64,000 nucleotides of DNA from the NCBI GenBank assembly GCA_963580285.1, contig OY757013.1:154803900-154867899 (forward strand), read 5' to 3'. A program made the translations under genes and the position numbers. Below, piece after piece: positions 55,138-64,000 of this stretch. This DNA is from Lucinisca nassula. Lineage: Eukaryota; Mollusca; Bivalvia; Lucinida; Lucinidae. Position 1 is the stretch's first letter. Each line of letters opens with the position of its first letter. The notes under the pieces were generated by a model. The model was not told the origin of the DNA, did not search any database, and was given only the letters and a program-made list of their open reading frames with translations.

Positions 55138-55757
55138 TGTGCGTGCGAGTGGAGCTCCTGTGTCGTTGAAGGGGGCCTCTGTGCGCGCCCGCAGATCTCC
55201 GCTGGCGTTGTAGAAGACCTTGCTGCAATGCTGTGAGTACCTGAGCTCTTATCATAATGCTGAGCGACGGCTTTTGTTTTTATTTGCATGCTCAAAATGC
55301 TTCCCGTCGCTTGGCGTTCAATAAGATCCTAACGCGTCTATACTGGGGATGCCACTGCGTTGCTAAAGCGATGCTTGCGATTGTACTGCGCGCAGCTCGG
55401 CATTCTGCAGTTTTCTTGGACGCCATGACCTGTGGCCCTGAAAACGCGGACCTGGTGTGACAAGGGTTTATAAAGCAACATATACAATATGTAGTTTATT
55501 ATCAAACATATAGCAGCCGTAAGAAAAAGTTCTGATTCTTATTTTAACCGTGCGGTTTAGGTAAACCACGCGCAATATTTTTAACAGATGTTAAGACAAT
55601 AGTGCATACCCGTGTATACCCTTATTCGTTAAATTGAAGCGGATTACTAGGATTTCAATTGCACTGAGATATTAACGCAATGACGAGCGGTACCCGCTTT
55701 CGCCTACTGTCCGTGGACCCACAATCGAGTACAGGCCATTTCACAATAGGTACTCAT
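55138..55757. other. Unassigned region
   Basis: Short ORFs only. Contains the possible right TIR end noted at 55445-55463. No gene call. Confidence 0.35.
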
Positions 55758-55821
55758 AACAAGCTACATGTAATCCATCCGCCACGTCATGACGTGGCGG
55801 ATGGATTACATGTAGTTTGTT
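55758..55821. repeat. 64-bp palindrome without spacer
   Basis: The left arm 55758-55789 and right arm 55790-55821 are complementary at 31 of 32 positions (only G763/T816 mismatched). The centre is CACGTCATGACGTG. There is no loop. It lies about 110 bp from the LTR retrotransposon and does not resemble its LTR. Confidence 0.95.
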
Positions 55822-56798
55822 CTGCGAACAACAAAGTTGCAGATCAGCCTGCGCATCTGTGTAGACTGGTTAGTATTCAAGGTTTCGCTGCTTGGACAAC
55901 TTCTTTATTTAAACCTTTCAAACATGTAGTGTTACGAGCCAGGCGTAGCAGAAAGAAAAATAGCCATCGGAAGAGATGGCAAATCCCCCGACCAAAAGCC
56001 AATATGGCCTTCAGAAGATTGTTCACAAATAGAAAGTGCACCAGAATTAAACCTGCAATATATCACAAAAGAATTGCAGTTATGGCCATCACAAGATTAT
56101 AGTGTCAGGGGAGATAACGAAACAAGAGGCCCATGGGCCACGATGCTCACCAGAGCTCAGGCAGGCACTGCCCACTGGCAGCCATGAATGGTTTTGATTT
56201 ATTGATTATAAAGTCTCCCAAATGAACCCCCATTTCATGAGGACTCTGTATCTGAAATATTCGGCCTTTTATGAAGTGGAGGGGTGGGAGATGACCCAAC
56301 AGAGCCCAATTTGATATCATTGAATGCATCTTATCATAAGGAACAAGAAAATATATGGTTTATGGGTGGGGGGCGGGGATCTTAACGGTTTCTGAGATAT
56401 TGGGCCTTTGATGAAGTGGAGGGGATGTGGAATGGCCCGGGCACATCCCAAGAGACCCCCAGGTTGGTGTCTCTGAATGCGTTTTATCATAAAAAAAAAC
56501 AAGAATGTATATATGGTTTAGGGGTGGGAATCTGATAGGTTTCTGAGATTTATCGCCTTTTATGAAGTGGCAGGGTGGGACATGGCCCCAGCACACCCCT
56601 GAAGATCCCAAGGTTGGACTCATTGAATGCGTCTTATCATAAAGAACAAGAATATATATGGATAAGGGGTGGGGATCTGAACTGTTTCTGAGAATTTGGG
56701 GCCTTTTATGGAGTGGAGGGGGTAGGACATGGCCCGGGCACATCCCAGAGGAACCCCAGGTTGGTGTAACTGAATGGGTCTTATCATAAGAAACAAAA

Positions 56799-56940
56799 CT
56801 AGAGCTGTCAGTGAAACTGACTAGGGCCCCGGCAGCGCTATCAGAGGAGTAGGAAAATTTCCGGACGGACAGACAGACAGACGGACGGACGGACAGAGTG
56901 ATTACTATAGGGCACCCACACTTTCAGTGCGGGGCCCTAA
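56799..56940 (+). mobile_element. 142-bp mini element, first unit of a head-to-tail dimer
   Basis: 5' hairpin GTCAGT-gaa-ACTGAC (56807-56821), then TAGGGCCCCG (56822-56831) complementary to CGGGGCCCTA at 56930-56939. GGAC/AGAC microsatellite at 56863-56895. Ends CCCTAA. Same architecture as the larger elements, but with no tandem core. Confidence 0.8.
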
Positions 56941-57090
56941 CTAGAGCTGTCAGTGAAACTGACTAGGGCCCCGGCAGCGCTATCGGAGGAGTAGGAAAAT
57001 TTGTGGACGGACAGACGGGCAGACAGACAGACGGACGGACGGACAGAGTGATTACTATAGGGCACCCACACTTTCAGTGCGGGGCCCTAA
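56941..57090 (+). mobile_element. 150-bp mini element, second unit of the dimer
   Basis: Begins with CTAGAGCTG immediately after the CCCTAA end of the first unit, with no base between them. Differs by a few substitutions and a longer microsatellite. The pair interrupts a 145-bp unit of the pearl-like array between 'agaaacaaa' and 'atatatatggtttt'. Confidence 0.8.
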
Positions 57091-58669
57091 ATATATATGG
57101 TTTTCGGGTGGGGATCTGAAATTTTGCCGAGATATATTGCCTTTTATGAAGTGGAGGGGTGGGGCAATGGCGCATCCCGGGGGACCCCTAGGTTGGTATC
57201 ACTGAATGCGTCTTATCATAAGAAACAAGAATATATATGGTTTTGAGTTGGGGATCTGAATGGTTTCTCAGATATATGGCCTTTTATGAAGTGGAGGGGG
57301 TGGGGCAAGGTCCTGACCCATCCCCGGGGGCCTCCAGGTTCGTGCCATTGAATGTGTCTTATTGTAAGGAACAATAATATATATGGTTTAGGGGTGGGGA
57401 TCTGTAAGGTTTCCGAGATATTGGGCCTTTTATGAAGTGGAGGGGGTGGGGCAAGGCCCCGGCGCATCCCAGGGGCCCATAGGTTGGTGTCAACGAATGC
57501 ATCTTATCATAAAGAACAAAAATATATATGGTTTAGGGGTGGGGATCTAAACGGTTTCTGAGATATATGGCCTTTTATGTTGTGGAGGGGTGGGGCATGG
57601 CACCGGCGTATCCCGGGGCCCCCAGGTTAGTGTAACTGAATGTGTCTTATCATAAGGAACAAGAATATATATGGTTTAGGGGTGGAGATCTGTACTGTTT
57701 CCAGGATATTGGGCCTTTTATGAAGTGGAGGGGCTGGGGCAAGTCCCCGGCGCATCCGGGGGGCCCCCAGGTTGGTGTCAATGAATGTGTATTATCATAA
57801 GGAACAATAATATATATGGTTTAGGGGTGGGGATCTGTAAGGTTTTGGAGTTATGGCCATCACAAGGTTATATTGTCAGGGGAGATAACTCAAAAACCAT
57901 GGCACCCAGGGTTGTGGTTCTTGTGCATGACACACGGTCTCGGCCTTGTGAACAACTGTGTCATGTATCATCAATATATCTTAAAGGGTATTGGAGTTAT
58001 GGCCATCACAAGGTAGTCACTCAATTTTATTGGAAGGGGAGATAACTCAAAAACCATGACAACCAGAGTTGTGGTTCTTGTGCATGACACGCCGTCTCAG
58101 CCTTGTGAACAACTGTGCCAGGTACCATCAACATACCTCAAATGGTATTGGAGTTATGGCCATCACAAAGTAGTCATTCTATTTTATTAAAAAGGGAGAT
58201 AACTCAAAAAGTATGCAATCCAGAGTTCTTGTTCTTGCGCATGACACGCCGTCTCAGCCTTGTGAACAATTGTGCCAAGAACCATCAATGAATCTCAAAG
58301 GGTATAGGAGTTAGGGCCATCACAAGGTTGCGTCTACGGACGGACGGACAGACGGACGGACGGACGCCAGGCTGATCGCTATATCCCCGAACCTATTCGG
58401 TCGGGGGATAAAAAGCAAATAAGCCTTTTGGAAAAAATTAACACAATTTACTTACAAGTTAACTTTAACCTGTAGAAGTAAGAAAATTAAATGTACTTAG
58501 CTCTGAATGAAATATCCTGAATGAATCTATTTCCCTTGATCCCACAGAATTCACAGTCCAAAATGAAAAGTAATATCCTTTAACAATCCAACACAGAATT
58601 TAGAAATAACTTTTCTTAAAAGACCAAACTTCAAACTCCAAAGTCTGTCTCAATGAGACAAATCAAACT

Positions 58670-58677
58670 CTTTTATA
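58670..58677 (-). promoter_or_regulatory. TATA-like box in the 3' LTR
   Basis: TATAAAAG on the minus strand. The 5' LTR has TATAAAGG at the corresponding place (63783-63790). Likely core promoter of the element; inference from position and consensus. Confidence 0.5.
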
Positions 58678-58933
58678 GACCCTAAGATTTCTCTAGAACA
58701 TTCCAGAGGGCTGTGGCAAGATGAGGTAATTTTCTAAAAATAATGCAAACCAGAACTTTCTGGAAGTTCTGAAGTACTTTTCCTTGTAAAGATGATGTTT
58801 ACAAATAGAAATTAATCTGTGACTCGGGTTTTCGAGAATCTTCTATAAGAAGATTAACAAGATATTTAAAGCACTATTAGGTCAACAGTGGGGTGCAAGT
58901 GGGAATCAGAAAAATAAATTCTTATGCATAACA

Positions 58934-58951
58934 CTCCCCCTCTTCGAGGAG
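58934..58951 (-). promoter_or_regulatory. Polypurine tract
   Basis: In element sense CTCCTCGAAGAGGGGGAG directly precedes the LTR start TGTTATGC. This is the usual position of the plus-strand primer. Confidence 0.75.
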
Positions 58952-59077
58952 AGAAAGATTTATGTAATAAAGCTTTCTTTTACTTTAATATTAATAAAAT
59001 ATTGAACATAGCATATACAATTACATATATTTACAATCCACTTCAGTATGAAAGAAAAACACAATTCCTGACACTGC

Positions 59078-59577
59078 TCAAGCTCTTGAAAGTGCATCAG
59101 GGATAATGTTATCTCTCCCTCTGATATGTCTTGTGTCTAAATTATACTCTTGTAGCATAAGACTCCACCTTAGCAACCGCTGATTTTTGTTCTTCATTTT
59201 ATGTATGAAAGTCAGTGGATTGTGATCACTGAAAACAACAATCGGTGCAGTAGTAGGGGTGAGATAAACTTCGAAATGTTGCAGACTGATTCTTGCTCTG
59301 CATCTGTCTATGTCAGAGATTTAATCCTTCTTAGAGTCTGTAAACATTTTTGTCCTTTCATGTTCTGGTATATGAATACTAGGAGAACTCCATTCCAGTG
59401 AGTCCAGCAAAAACTGAATTTCTTTTTTAAGATATTTCTGTTTCATCATAGGATTCATCCTGTATAGGTGCTGTTTTACAGGTTTACTCATTTTTGATTT
59501 TTATTAAAACCATATTTGTCCACATCGTGAAATAGTTTGTCTGTCCGTGTTGGAATGTCAGGAAATAAGTGGTCATA
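59078..59577 (-). pseudogene. RT N-terminal and RNase H C-terminal remnants after integrase
   Basis: Directly after the integrase frame, minus strand, come YDHLFPDIPTRTDKLFHDVD and KPVKQHLYRMNP...QKYLKKEIQFLLD (start of a Ty3/gypsy RT). The sequence then jumps past the whole palm, with no YxDD box, to LQHFEVYLTPTTAPIVVFSD, HNPLTFIHKMKNKNQRLLRW and HIRGRDNIIPDALSRA (end of RNase H). It ends with TGA at 59078-59080. A large internal deletion of RT is inferred. Stops occur at 59578 and near 59480 and 59325. Confidence 0.8.
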
Positions 59578-60160
59578 TTAAAAAATCAGCTGTTTCAGTT
59601 CATTCCGCTGATTTGGCTCTAGATGTGACAGATTTTGGTCGAGATTCCTCAGAATGTCAGAATTCTGAAGTTTTGATGATGTGGGATCAGATTTCACTGA
59701 ATTAATATCCTCACAGTCATTGTCACATGAATTAAGTGGAACAGAGCTAACTAGATTGGCTGATGTTAAAGATGTATTGTCCATATCTATGTATTCCTTA
59801 AGCATGTTAATATGACATAGCTGCTTTAGCTTGCGCCTCCCAGGAGTGTTAATTATGTAATATACGTCACTGATCTTTTTGTCTACAGTGTATGGACCAT
59901 AATACCTGGCTTGCAAAGATTTTCCTGGAATAGGCAAAAGAGCTAGTACCTCATCACCTGGTTTAAAATTCCTTTCTTTTGTCCCTATGTCATATAGCTG
60001 TTTCATTTTCCTTTGGGCTGACTGAAGATTGGTCCGAGCAGCCTCACAAGCTTTTGAATAAAAATCAAAAATGAGTTCCTTTAAGAGCAATGAAAACATT
60101 CAAAAGAAAGAAGATGGGTAATAGTTTTGAAATCAGACAACTAGTAAGTAAATTCAGGGA
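59578..60160 (-). pseudogene. Integrase C-terminal part with GPY/F-type module
   Basis: Frame-shifted continuation of the integrase (about 60085-60160 is the shift zone). Contains EAARTNLQSAQRKMKQLYD, NFKPGDEVLALLP and RYYGPYTVDKKISDVYYII, the GPY/F module of Ty3/gypsy integrases. An acidic linker ending ELKQLIF and a stop follow. Confidence 0.8.
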
Positions 60161-61867
60161 GGTGTCATCATTGGAGAGAAATTTCTCTTTGAGAAGTTTC
60201 AAAGGACCACGAACAGTATGGCCAAATACTAATTCAAATGGACTGAAGCCAAGAGATTCTTGCAAAGATTCTCTAACAGCAAATAAAAGGAGATGGATGC
60301 CTTCATCCCAATCTTTCTCTGTGTCAAAGCAATATGATCTTATCATGTTTTTCAGTGTTTGATGGAATCTTCCAAGGGCGCCTTGACATTCAGGATGATA
60401 GGCCGATGACTTATACTGTACAATGCCAAGTTCATGCATTACTTGTTGAAATATTCCAGACATAAAATTTGAGCCTTGGTCTGACTGAATAGATTTAGGA
60501 AACCCAACAAATGTGAAAAACTTCACTAAGGCCTTGACGATTGTCTTAGTTTTGATATTTCTTAGTGGAATGGCTTCAGGAAAACGTGTGGAAGCACACA
60601 TAATAGTCAAAAGATATTCACAGCCAGACTTAGTTCTGGGCAAGGGACCCACACAGTCTATAATTATTCGACTGAAAGGTTCATCAAAAGCAGATATAGG
60701 CTGCAACTGAGCTTTAGGTATAATCTGATTGGGTTTTCCTACCATTTGGCATGTATGACAGGACCTACAATGCTGAGAAACATCTGATTTTAACCCAGGC
60801 CAGTAAAAATGATTAAGAATCTTGTGATAGGTTTTATTTACACCTAAATGTCCTGACATGGGAGTTTCGTGTGCCAAGTTTAATATTTGGGGACGGTAAA
60901 CCCGCGGAACCACTATCTGGTGGTTGACAGTCCACTCGTCTTCTGCTGAGATGTCCGGTGGACGCCATTTTCTCATAAGAATGTCATTTTTGACATAATA
61001 ACAGACTGGGACCTGAGAAACTTCATGCTTATCTAAAGCCCTTTCAAACAAAGGCGAAATTTCAGGATCCTTATGCTGTTCTATAGCTAGTTGAGACCCG
61101 GACATTTTGTCATGGCCTAGATCGAAAGATGAGTTATTCTCATGAAAATCTGTCTGCTTATCAGGCAGGTTTGAAGACAGCGATCTTGTTATCTCGTCAT
61201 TAAAAGACTGACCTAAAAAGGTATCAGTGAAATCAAAATCCTGTTTCCCATCTGTTTGCTTGGCCTTACGTGCCATAGCCCTTGTGACGGCACAAGAGGG
61301 ATAAAGATCAGGAATTTCCTCTTCAATGGGATCAGGTGGTTGATCAGTGCAAGGATTAGAAGTCAAAAGTGGGTTTACCACAACCTTATCTCCAGCTAAG
61401 TCATTGCCTAGCAATAAATGAACACCTTCTAAAGGTATAGAAGGACTAATACCAACAGTCACTGAACCGGATACCAAGTCTGAAGACAAATAAACATTAT
61501 GAAGCGGAACATTAACAAATCCACATTCCACACCCTGAATAAGGACACTTTGGCCCAAAGAAGTCTTCTCAGAAAAAGGCAGAGTTTCTGCAAGAATAAG
61601 AGATTGAGAAGCTCCGGTATCTCGTAAGATTTTAATAGGGTTAGGATGGGCATAACTGTCACCATTTAGTGACGCAAAACCATCTGATAAGAATGGTTCA
61701 TAAATCTCCATAACTGAATCAGTCTTAGATAATTTGGTATCAGAAATAGTTTCCTCCCTTACACAAGACTGTGGTTTTGGCCTTATAGAAGTCAAACCTG
61801 TAGACTGAAGTTCCTCTTGCCTTTCTATTTCTTTTCTTCGCTTTAATTTTAAACATTCAGAGATCAA
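60065..61867 (-). pseudogene. Protease-integrase polyprotein, catalytic Glu replaced
   Basis: 600 codons read from a TTG in the -1 frame relative to gag. A retropepsin has DTGAS at residues 83-87 and LLGND at 152-156. No RT follows it. Next comes the integrase: zinc module with H333, H340, C370 and C373, then core D404 (DCVGPLP) and D463 (SDQGSNF). Residue 499, at the expected D-X35-E position, is Gly in QGALGRFHQ, where a Glu is normal (ERF). The frame is lost near residue 570. The integrase is therefore doubly inactive. Order PR-IN without RT between is unusual for Ty3/gypsy. Confidence 0.85.
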
Positions 61868-63235
61868 TGACCTGTATTTTTACAATAATTACAAACTACT
61901 TGAGATTGAGATAAGGGATTCTGGTCTTTGTTTTCACCAGAAGGTTTGGAATAATTCTGGCTTCTATTTTCACAAGAATGTTTGGAAGTATTCTGGAATT
62001 TATTTTCACCAGAAACTTTCGGCATAGTACTAGATGTATGGCTATAACTACCAGAGGGATTACTGGGATAGAATCTTGGACCTGTCTGTGGATTATAAGG
62101 TTTTCGAGGATAAGGCCTGTTCACAAATGAGACTTTATGAGTCAAAGCATAACCATCTGCCAAACGAGAAGCTTCCTCCAAAGTTTCAACCTGTCTCTCA
62201 TCCAGAAAAGATTTAATGTCTGAATTTATGCACCGTTTGAACTCTTCGACAAGGACAAGCTGTCTAAGTTTGTGATGATCAGAGCCTACTTTTTTAGAAG
62301 AACACCACCTATCAAATAACTGTTCTTTGGTTCGAGCAAATTCTACAGGGGTCTGGGAAATTTCTTTTTTACAATTCCTAAATTTCTGCCTGTAAGCCTC
62401 AGGGACCAACTCATATGCCTTAAGAATAACCTCCTTAATCAGATCATAGTCTGAGCTTTGCTCGACAGTCAGCTGAGTGTAAATGTCTCGAGCCTTTCCG
62501 ACAACAACGCTTTGAAAAAATAAGGTCCAAAGCTCTTTTTGCCATTTTAAATTTTCTGCAACTTTTTCGAAATGCAAAAAATACTTATCTACCTCTTTTT
62601 CCTGAAATGGCGGAACTAATCTGATGTGCTTTGTGGCATCAAAGTAACTACCAGAGTCAAAAACAGGGGTATGTTTCATCCTATCTTGACCCTGGAGTTC
62701 CATTTCCTTCAATCTTAACTGAAACTGCCTTTCCCTTTCTTTTTCTTCAATACTATATCTCATTTTTTCCTTTTCCAGCTCGAGCCGTTCTTCTTTTTCT
62801 AAATTTTCTTTCTGAATGCGTTCCTCCATATCTCTTTGTTTTTCCCTCTCTCTTTCTTCCATTTCTAATCTTTCCATCTGCATTTGTCTCTGCATTTCTC
62901 TTTATTTTTTCATCCTTTTCTTTTTTTTTCTTTCTGTATGCGTTCTTCCATATCTAATCTTAACTTTTCTAATTCAATTTACCTTCCTATTTCAATTTGT
63001 CTCATTTGTAATTCAGTATGTAAAACCATAATGAGAGACAAAGCAGATGGATCGAAAAGTTCTTCATCAACAAAAAAACTGTACCAAAATATTCTTAATT
63101 TCATGTTTTTTTCATGCTTGTTTTGACAGCAGTTACCCCATAATGGGAAGCAATATCTAGCAAGTCTGTCCTTTAGGCCAGATTAAACAACTCCTGAGTA
63201 GGTTGAGCCAAAAAGCTTCTCAAATCAAACGACAT
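61864..63235 (-). pseudogene. Gag with SCAN-like capsid and zinc knuckle, broken
   Basis: Open from 62895 to 61864 (343 codons): a coiled coil rich in Glu/Arg/Lys (about residues 1-70), a capsid region with LVPPFQEKEVDKYFLHFEKV, and a SCAN-like part with YDLIKEVILKAYELVPEAYR, PVEFARTKEQLFDRW and RQLVLVEEFKRCI. A C-X2-C-X4-H knuckle follows, whose last Cys lies in the -1 frame. Upstream, the minus strand continues the coiled coil and an N-terminus starting MSFDLRSF at 63235, but with stops near 63175, 62985 and 62917 and a frameshift near 63095. Non-functional in this copy. Confidence 0.8.
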
Positions 63236-63473
63236 GTTTGAGGTTAATTTGACAAAGTTTATGTTTTTGAAATGACAAGCCCAACAAAAATTTCACATGA
63301 AATGACAAGTACTATTTCACCTGAAATGTCAATTCACATGAAATGACAATCCCTTTCATGCCTATGGGGGAAAGCTAATCTGTTGAAGCAACTGCCAAGT
63401 CTATATTTGATAAGAAATGACAATTACTTGCCTACAAGTGAAATGTCAGTCCTAAAATGCTCAAGATGTTTTT
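63236..63473 (-). other. 5' leader with short direct repeats
   Basis: Between PBS and gag. A motif like TTTCACATGAAATGACA recurs about four times between 63290 and 63430 (plus-strand reading). Function unknown; it could be packaging-related or simply repetitive. Confidence 0.5.
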
Positions 63474-63491
63474 ATCCCGGACGAGCACCCA
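63474..63491 (-). promoter_or_regulatory. Primer binding site, tRNA-Pro type
   Basis: In element sense TGGGTGCTCGTCCGGGAT, five bases after the 5' LTR. It is complementary to the 3' end of eukaryotic tRNA-Pro except for one position, judging from the well-known tRNA-Pro primer site TGGGGGCTCGTCCGGGAT. Confidence 0.75.
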
Positions 63492-63496
63492 ATTTC

Positions 63497-63865
63497 TGTT
63501 ACGAGCCAGGCGTAGCAGAAAGAAGAAGCAAACAAGCCTTTTGGAAAAATTGAAAAAAATATATTTACAAGTTAACTTTAACCTGTAGAAGTAAGAAAAT
63601 TAAATGTACTTAGCTCTGAATGAAATATCCTGAATGAATCTATTTTCCTTGATCCCACAGAATTCACAGTCCAAAATGTAAAGTAATATCCTTTAACAAT
63701 CCATCACAGAATTTAGAAATAACTTTTCTTAAAAACCCAAACTTCAAACTCCAAAGTCTGACTAAATGAGAAAAATCAAACTCCTTTATAGACCCTAAGA
63801 TTTCTCTAGAACATTCCAGAGGGCTGTGGAATAAGATGAGGTAGTTTTCTAAAAAATAATGCAAA
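63497..63865 (-). repeat. 5' LTR, truncated by an insertion
   Basis: Matches the 3' LTR from TGTTACGAGCC to 'aataatgcaaa', then a Penelope-like 3' end takes over. The remaining part of about 180 bp should lie beyond the window. Confidence 0.85.
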
Positions 63866-64000
63866 GTAGAAGTAAAACAAAGCTCAGGAATTGATACAAT
63901 TAACTTACTCCACCCATAAAAGACACCAAAGGGAAAGAAATACAAACATTGAGCGACCAGACCATAATGGAAACCTAAACAAAGGAAGGCCATAAGGACA
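63866..64000 (-). mobile_element. Penelope-like 3' end (second subtype) in the 5' LTR
   Basis: 'gtagaagtaaaacaaagctc', 'aattaacttactccaccc' and 'gagcgaccagaccataatgg' match the 3' terminus at 21411. It continues past the window edge. Younger than the LTR element. Confidence 0.7.

Larger units (their letters stand above)
56123..57845 (+). mobile_element. pearl-like element nested in the Helentron-like element, 3' end missing
   Basis: Starts CAAGAGGCCCATGGGCC with GCTCACCAGAGC, like the element at 36459, and carries the same 'ttatcataaggaacaagaat' units of about 145 bp. It lacks the unique 3' segment and GGTGAGCTAA. Near 57845 it passes directly into a unit of the host element ('aaggttttggagttatggcc'), so the 3' part was lost, probably by recombination or deletion. 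Confidence 0.7.
55961..58412 (+). mobile_element. Helentron-like element in the 3' LTR (third end type)
   Basis: The 5' end has hairpin GCCATC...GATGGC (55963-55980), then ATCCCCCGACC (55983-55993), perfectly complementary to GGTCGGGGGAT at 58399-58409. The core has about three units of roughly 150 bp ('ggagttatggccatcacaag'). A GGAC/AGAC microsatellite lies at 58333-58365, before the terminal hairpin. The end is GGATAAAA. A second element (56123-57845) sits inside its first unit. No ORF. Confidence 0.75.
55930..58933 (-). repeat. 3' LTR, interrupted by a 2.45-kb insertion
   Basis: 55930-55960 and 58413-58933 together match the 5' LTR at 63497-63865 over their shared extent ('gccttttggaaaaa', 'cttacaagttaactttaacc', 'gaaatatcctgaatgaatct'). 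In element sense it starts TGTTATGCATAAG and ends CTCGTAACA. Confidence 0.88.
55930..63865 (-). mobile_element. Gmr1-like Ty3/gypsy LTR retrotransposon, degenerate
   Basis: Two LTRs of about 550 bp (without insert) share TGTTACGAGCCAGGCGTAGC at their left ends in the window. Internal region of about 4.56 kb, minus strand: PBS, leader, gag, protease, integrase, then RT/RNase H remnants, then polypurine tract. Integrase before RT is the order known for Gmr1-type Ty3/gypsy elements. The SCAN-like gag agrees with this. Gag, integrase and RT are all damaged. The element was later invaded by Helentron-like units in the 3' LTR and a Penelope-like piece in the 5' LTR. Target duplication cannot be checked, because the right LTR is cut. 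Confidence 0.88.

Noticed and set aside
55680..56102. 140-codon ORF as a gene
   Set aside because: It spans the 64-bp palindrome, the LTR start and the start of a Helentron-like insert, so it is composite and accidental.
62631..63126. Plus-strand frames rich in Phe/Leu/Ser as membrane proteins
   Set aside because: They are the complement of the Glu/Lys/Arg-rich gag coiled coil.

Overview
The window is eukaryotic, repeat-dominated intergenic DNA, most likely from a bivalve mollusc. The pointers are families characteristic of bivalve genomes: pearl/CvA-like tandem-repeat elements whose ends carry motifs such as GAGGCCCATGGGCC and GGTGAGCTAA, SINEs with a CGTTAAACCTCAAATCAAAC tail, an I-group LINE with two ORFs, and Penelope-like retroelement debris. 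I see no convincing host protein gene, rRNA or functional tRNA gene. Almost every long ORF belongs to a retrotransposon.

Layout. 1-795 is the end of a pearl/Helentron-like tandem-repeat element. 1119-1356 is a foldback MITE. 1456-3242 is a TIR element with a 6-bp target duplication, a palindromic minisatellite and nested SINEs. 4195-10340 is mostly decayed Penelope-like 3' ends and RT remnants plus a SINE and hairpin repeats. 10968-16777 is a complete LINE (here L1), minus strand, ORF1 plus ORF2, with a 12-bp target duplication. 17236-24555 is older debris: a tRNA-derived SINE, a hammerhead-bearing repeat, Penelope-like pieces, a MITE and LINE fragments. 24595-33209 is a second LINE (L2) broken by a SINE and by a 2.5-kb pearl/Helentron-like element. 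33475-35878 and 50540-52349 look like the two halves of one old LINE, separated by about 14.6 kb. That interval holds a 3.1-kb pearl-like array, Penelope-like and SINE pieces, a hammerhead ribozyme repeat, and a third full-length LINE (L4, 44712-50492). 53262-55137 is a decayed Penelope-like element. A 64-bp palindrome sits at 55758. 55930 to the end is a minus-strand Ty3/gypsy-type LTR retrotransposon with the unusual order gag-PR-IN-RT/RH (Gmr1-like). Its 3' LTR was invaded by nested Helentron-like elements and its 5' LTR by a Penelope-like 3' end.

How the parts relate. The window is a stack of insertions whose relative ages can be read from interruptions and target duplications. The LINE probably supplies the machinery for the SINEs, because SINE and LINE 3' tails are alike. 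The most interesting signals are: (1) a near-canonical type I hammerhead ribozyme at 44627-44672 with two decayed relatives; (2) a mosaic LINE whose ORF2 is almost the same as its neighbours' while ORF1 is strongly divergent; (3) several Helentron/pearl-like families sharing one end architecture, including a head-to-tail dimer with an exact junction; (4) the rearranged-pol LTR element with a mutated integrase; and (5) large inverted-repeat structures. All similarity statements are by eye; no alignment or database search was run.
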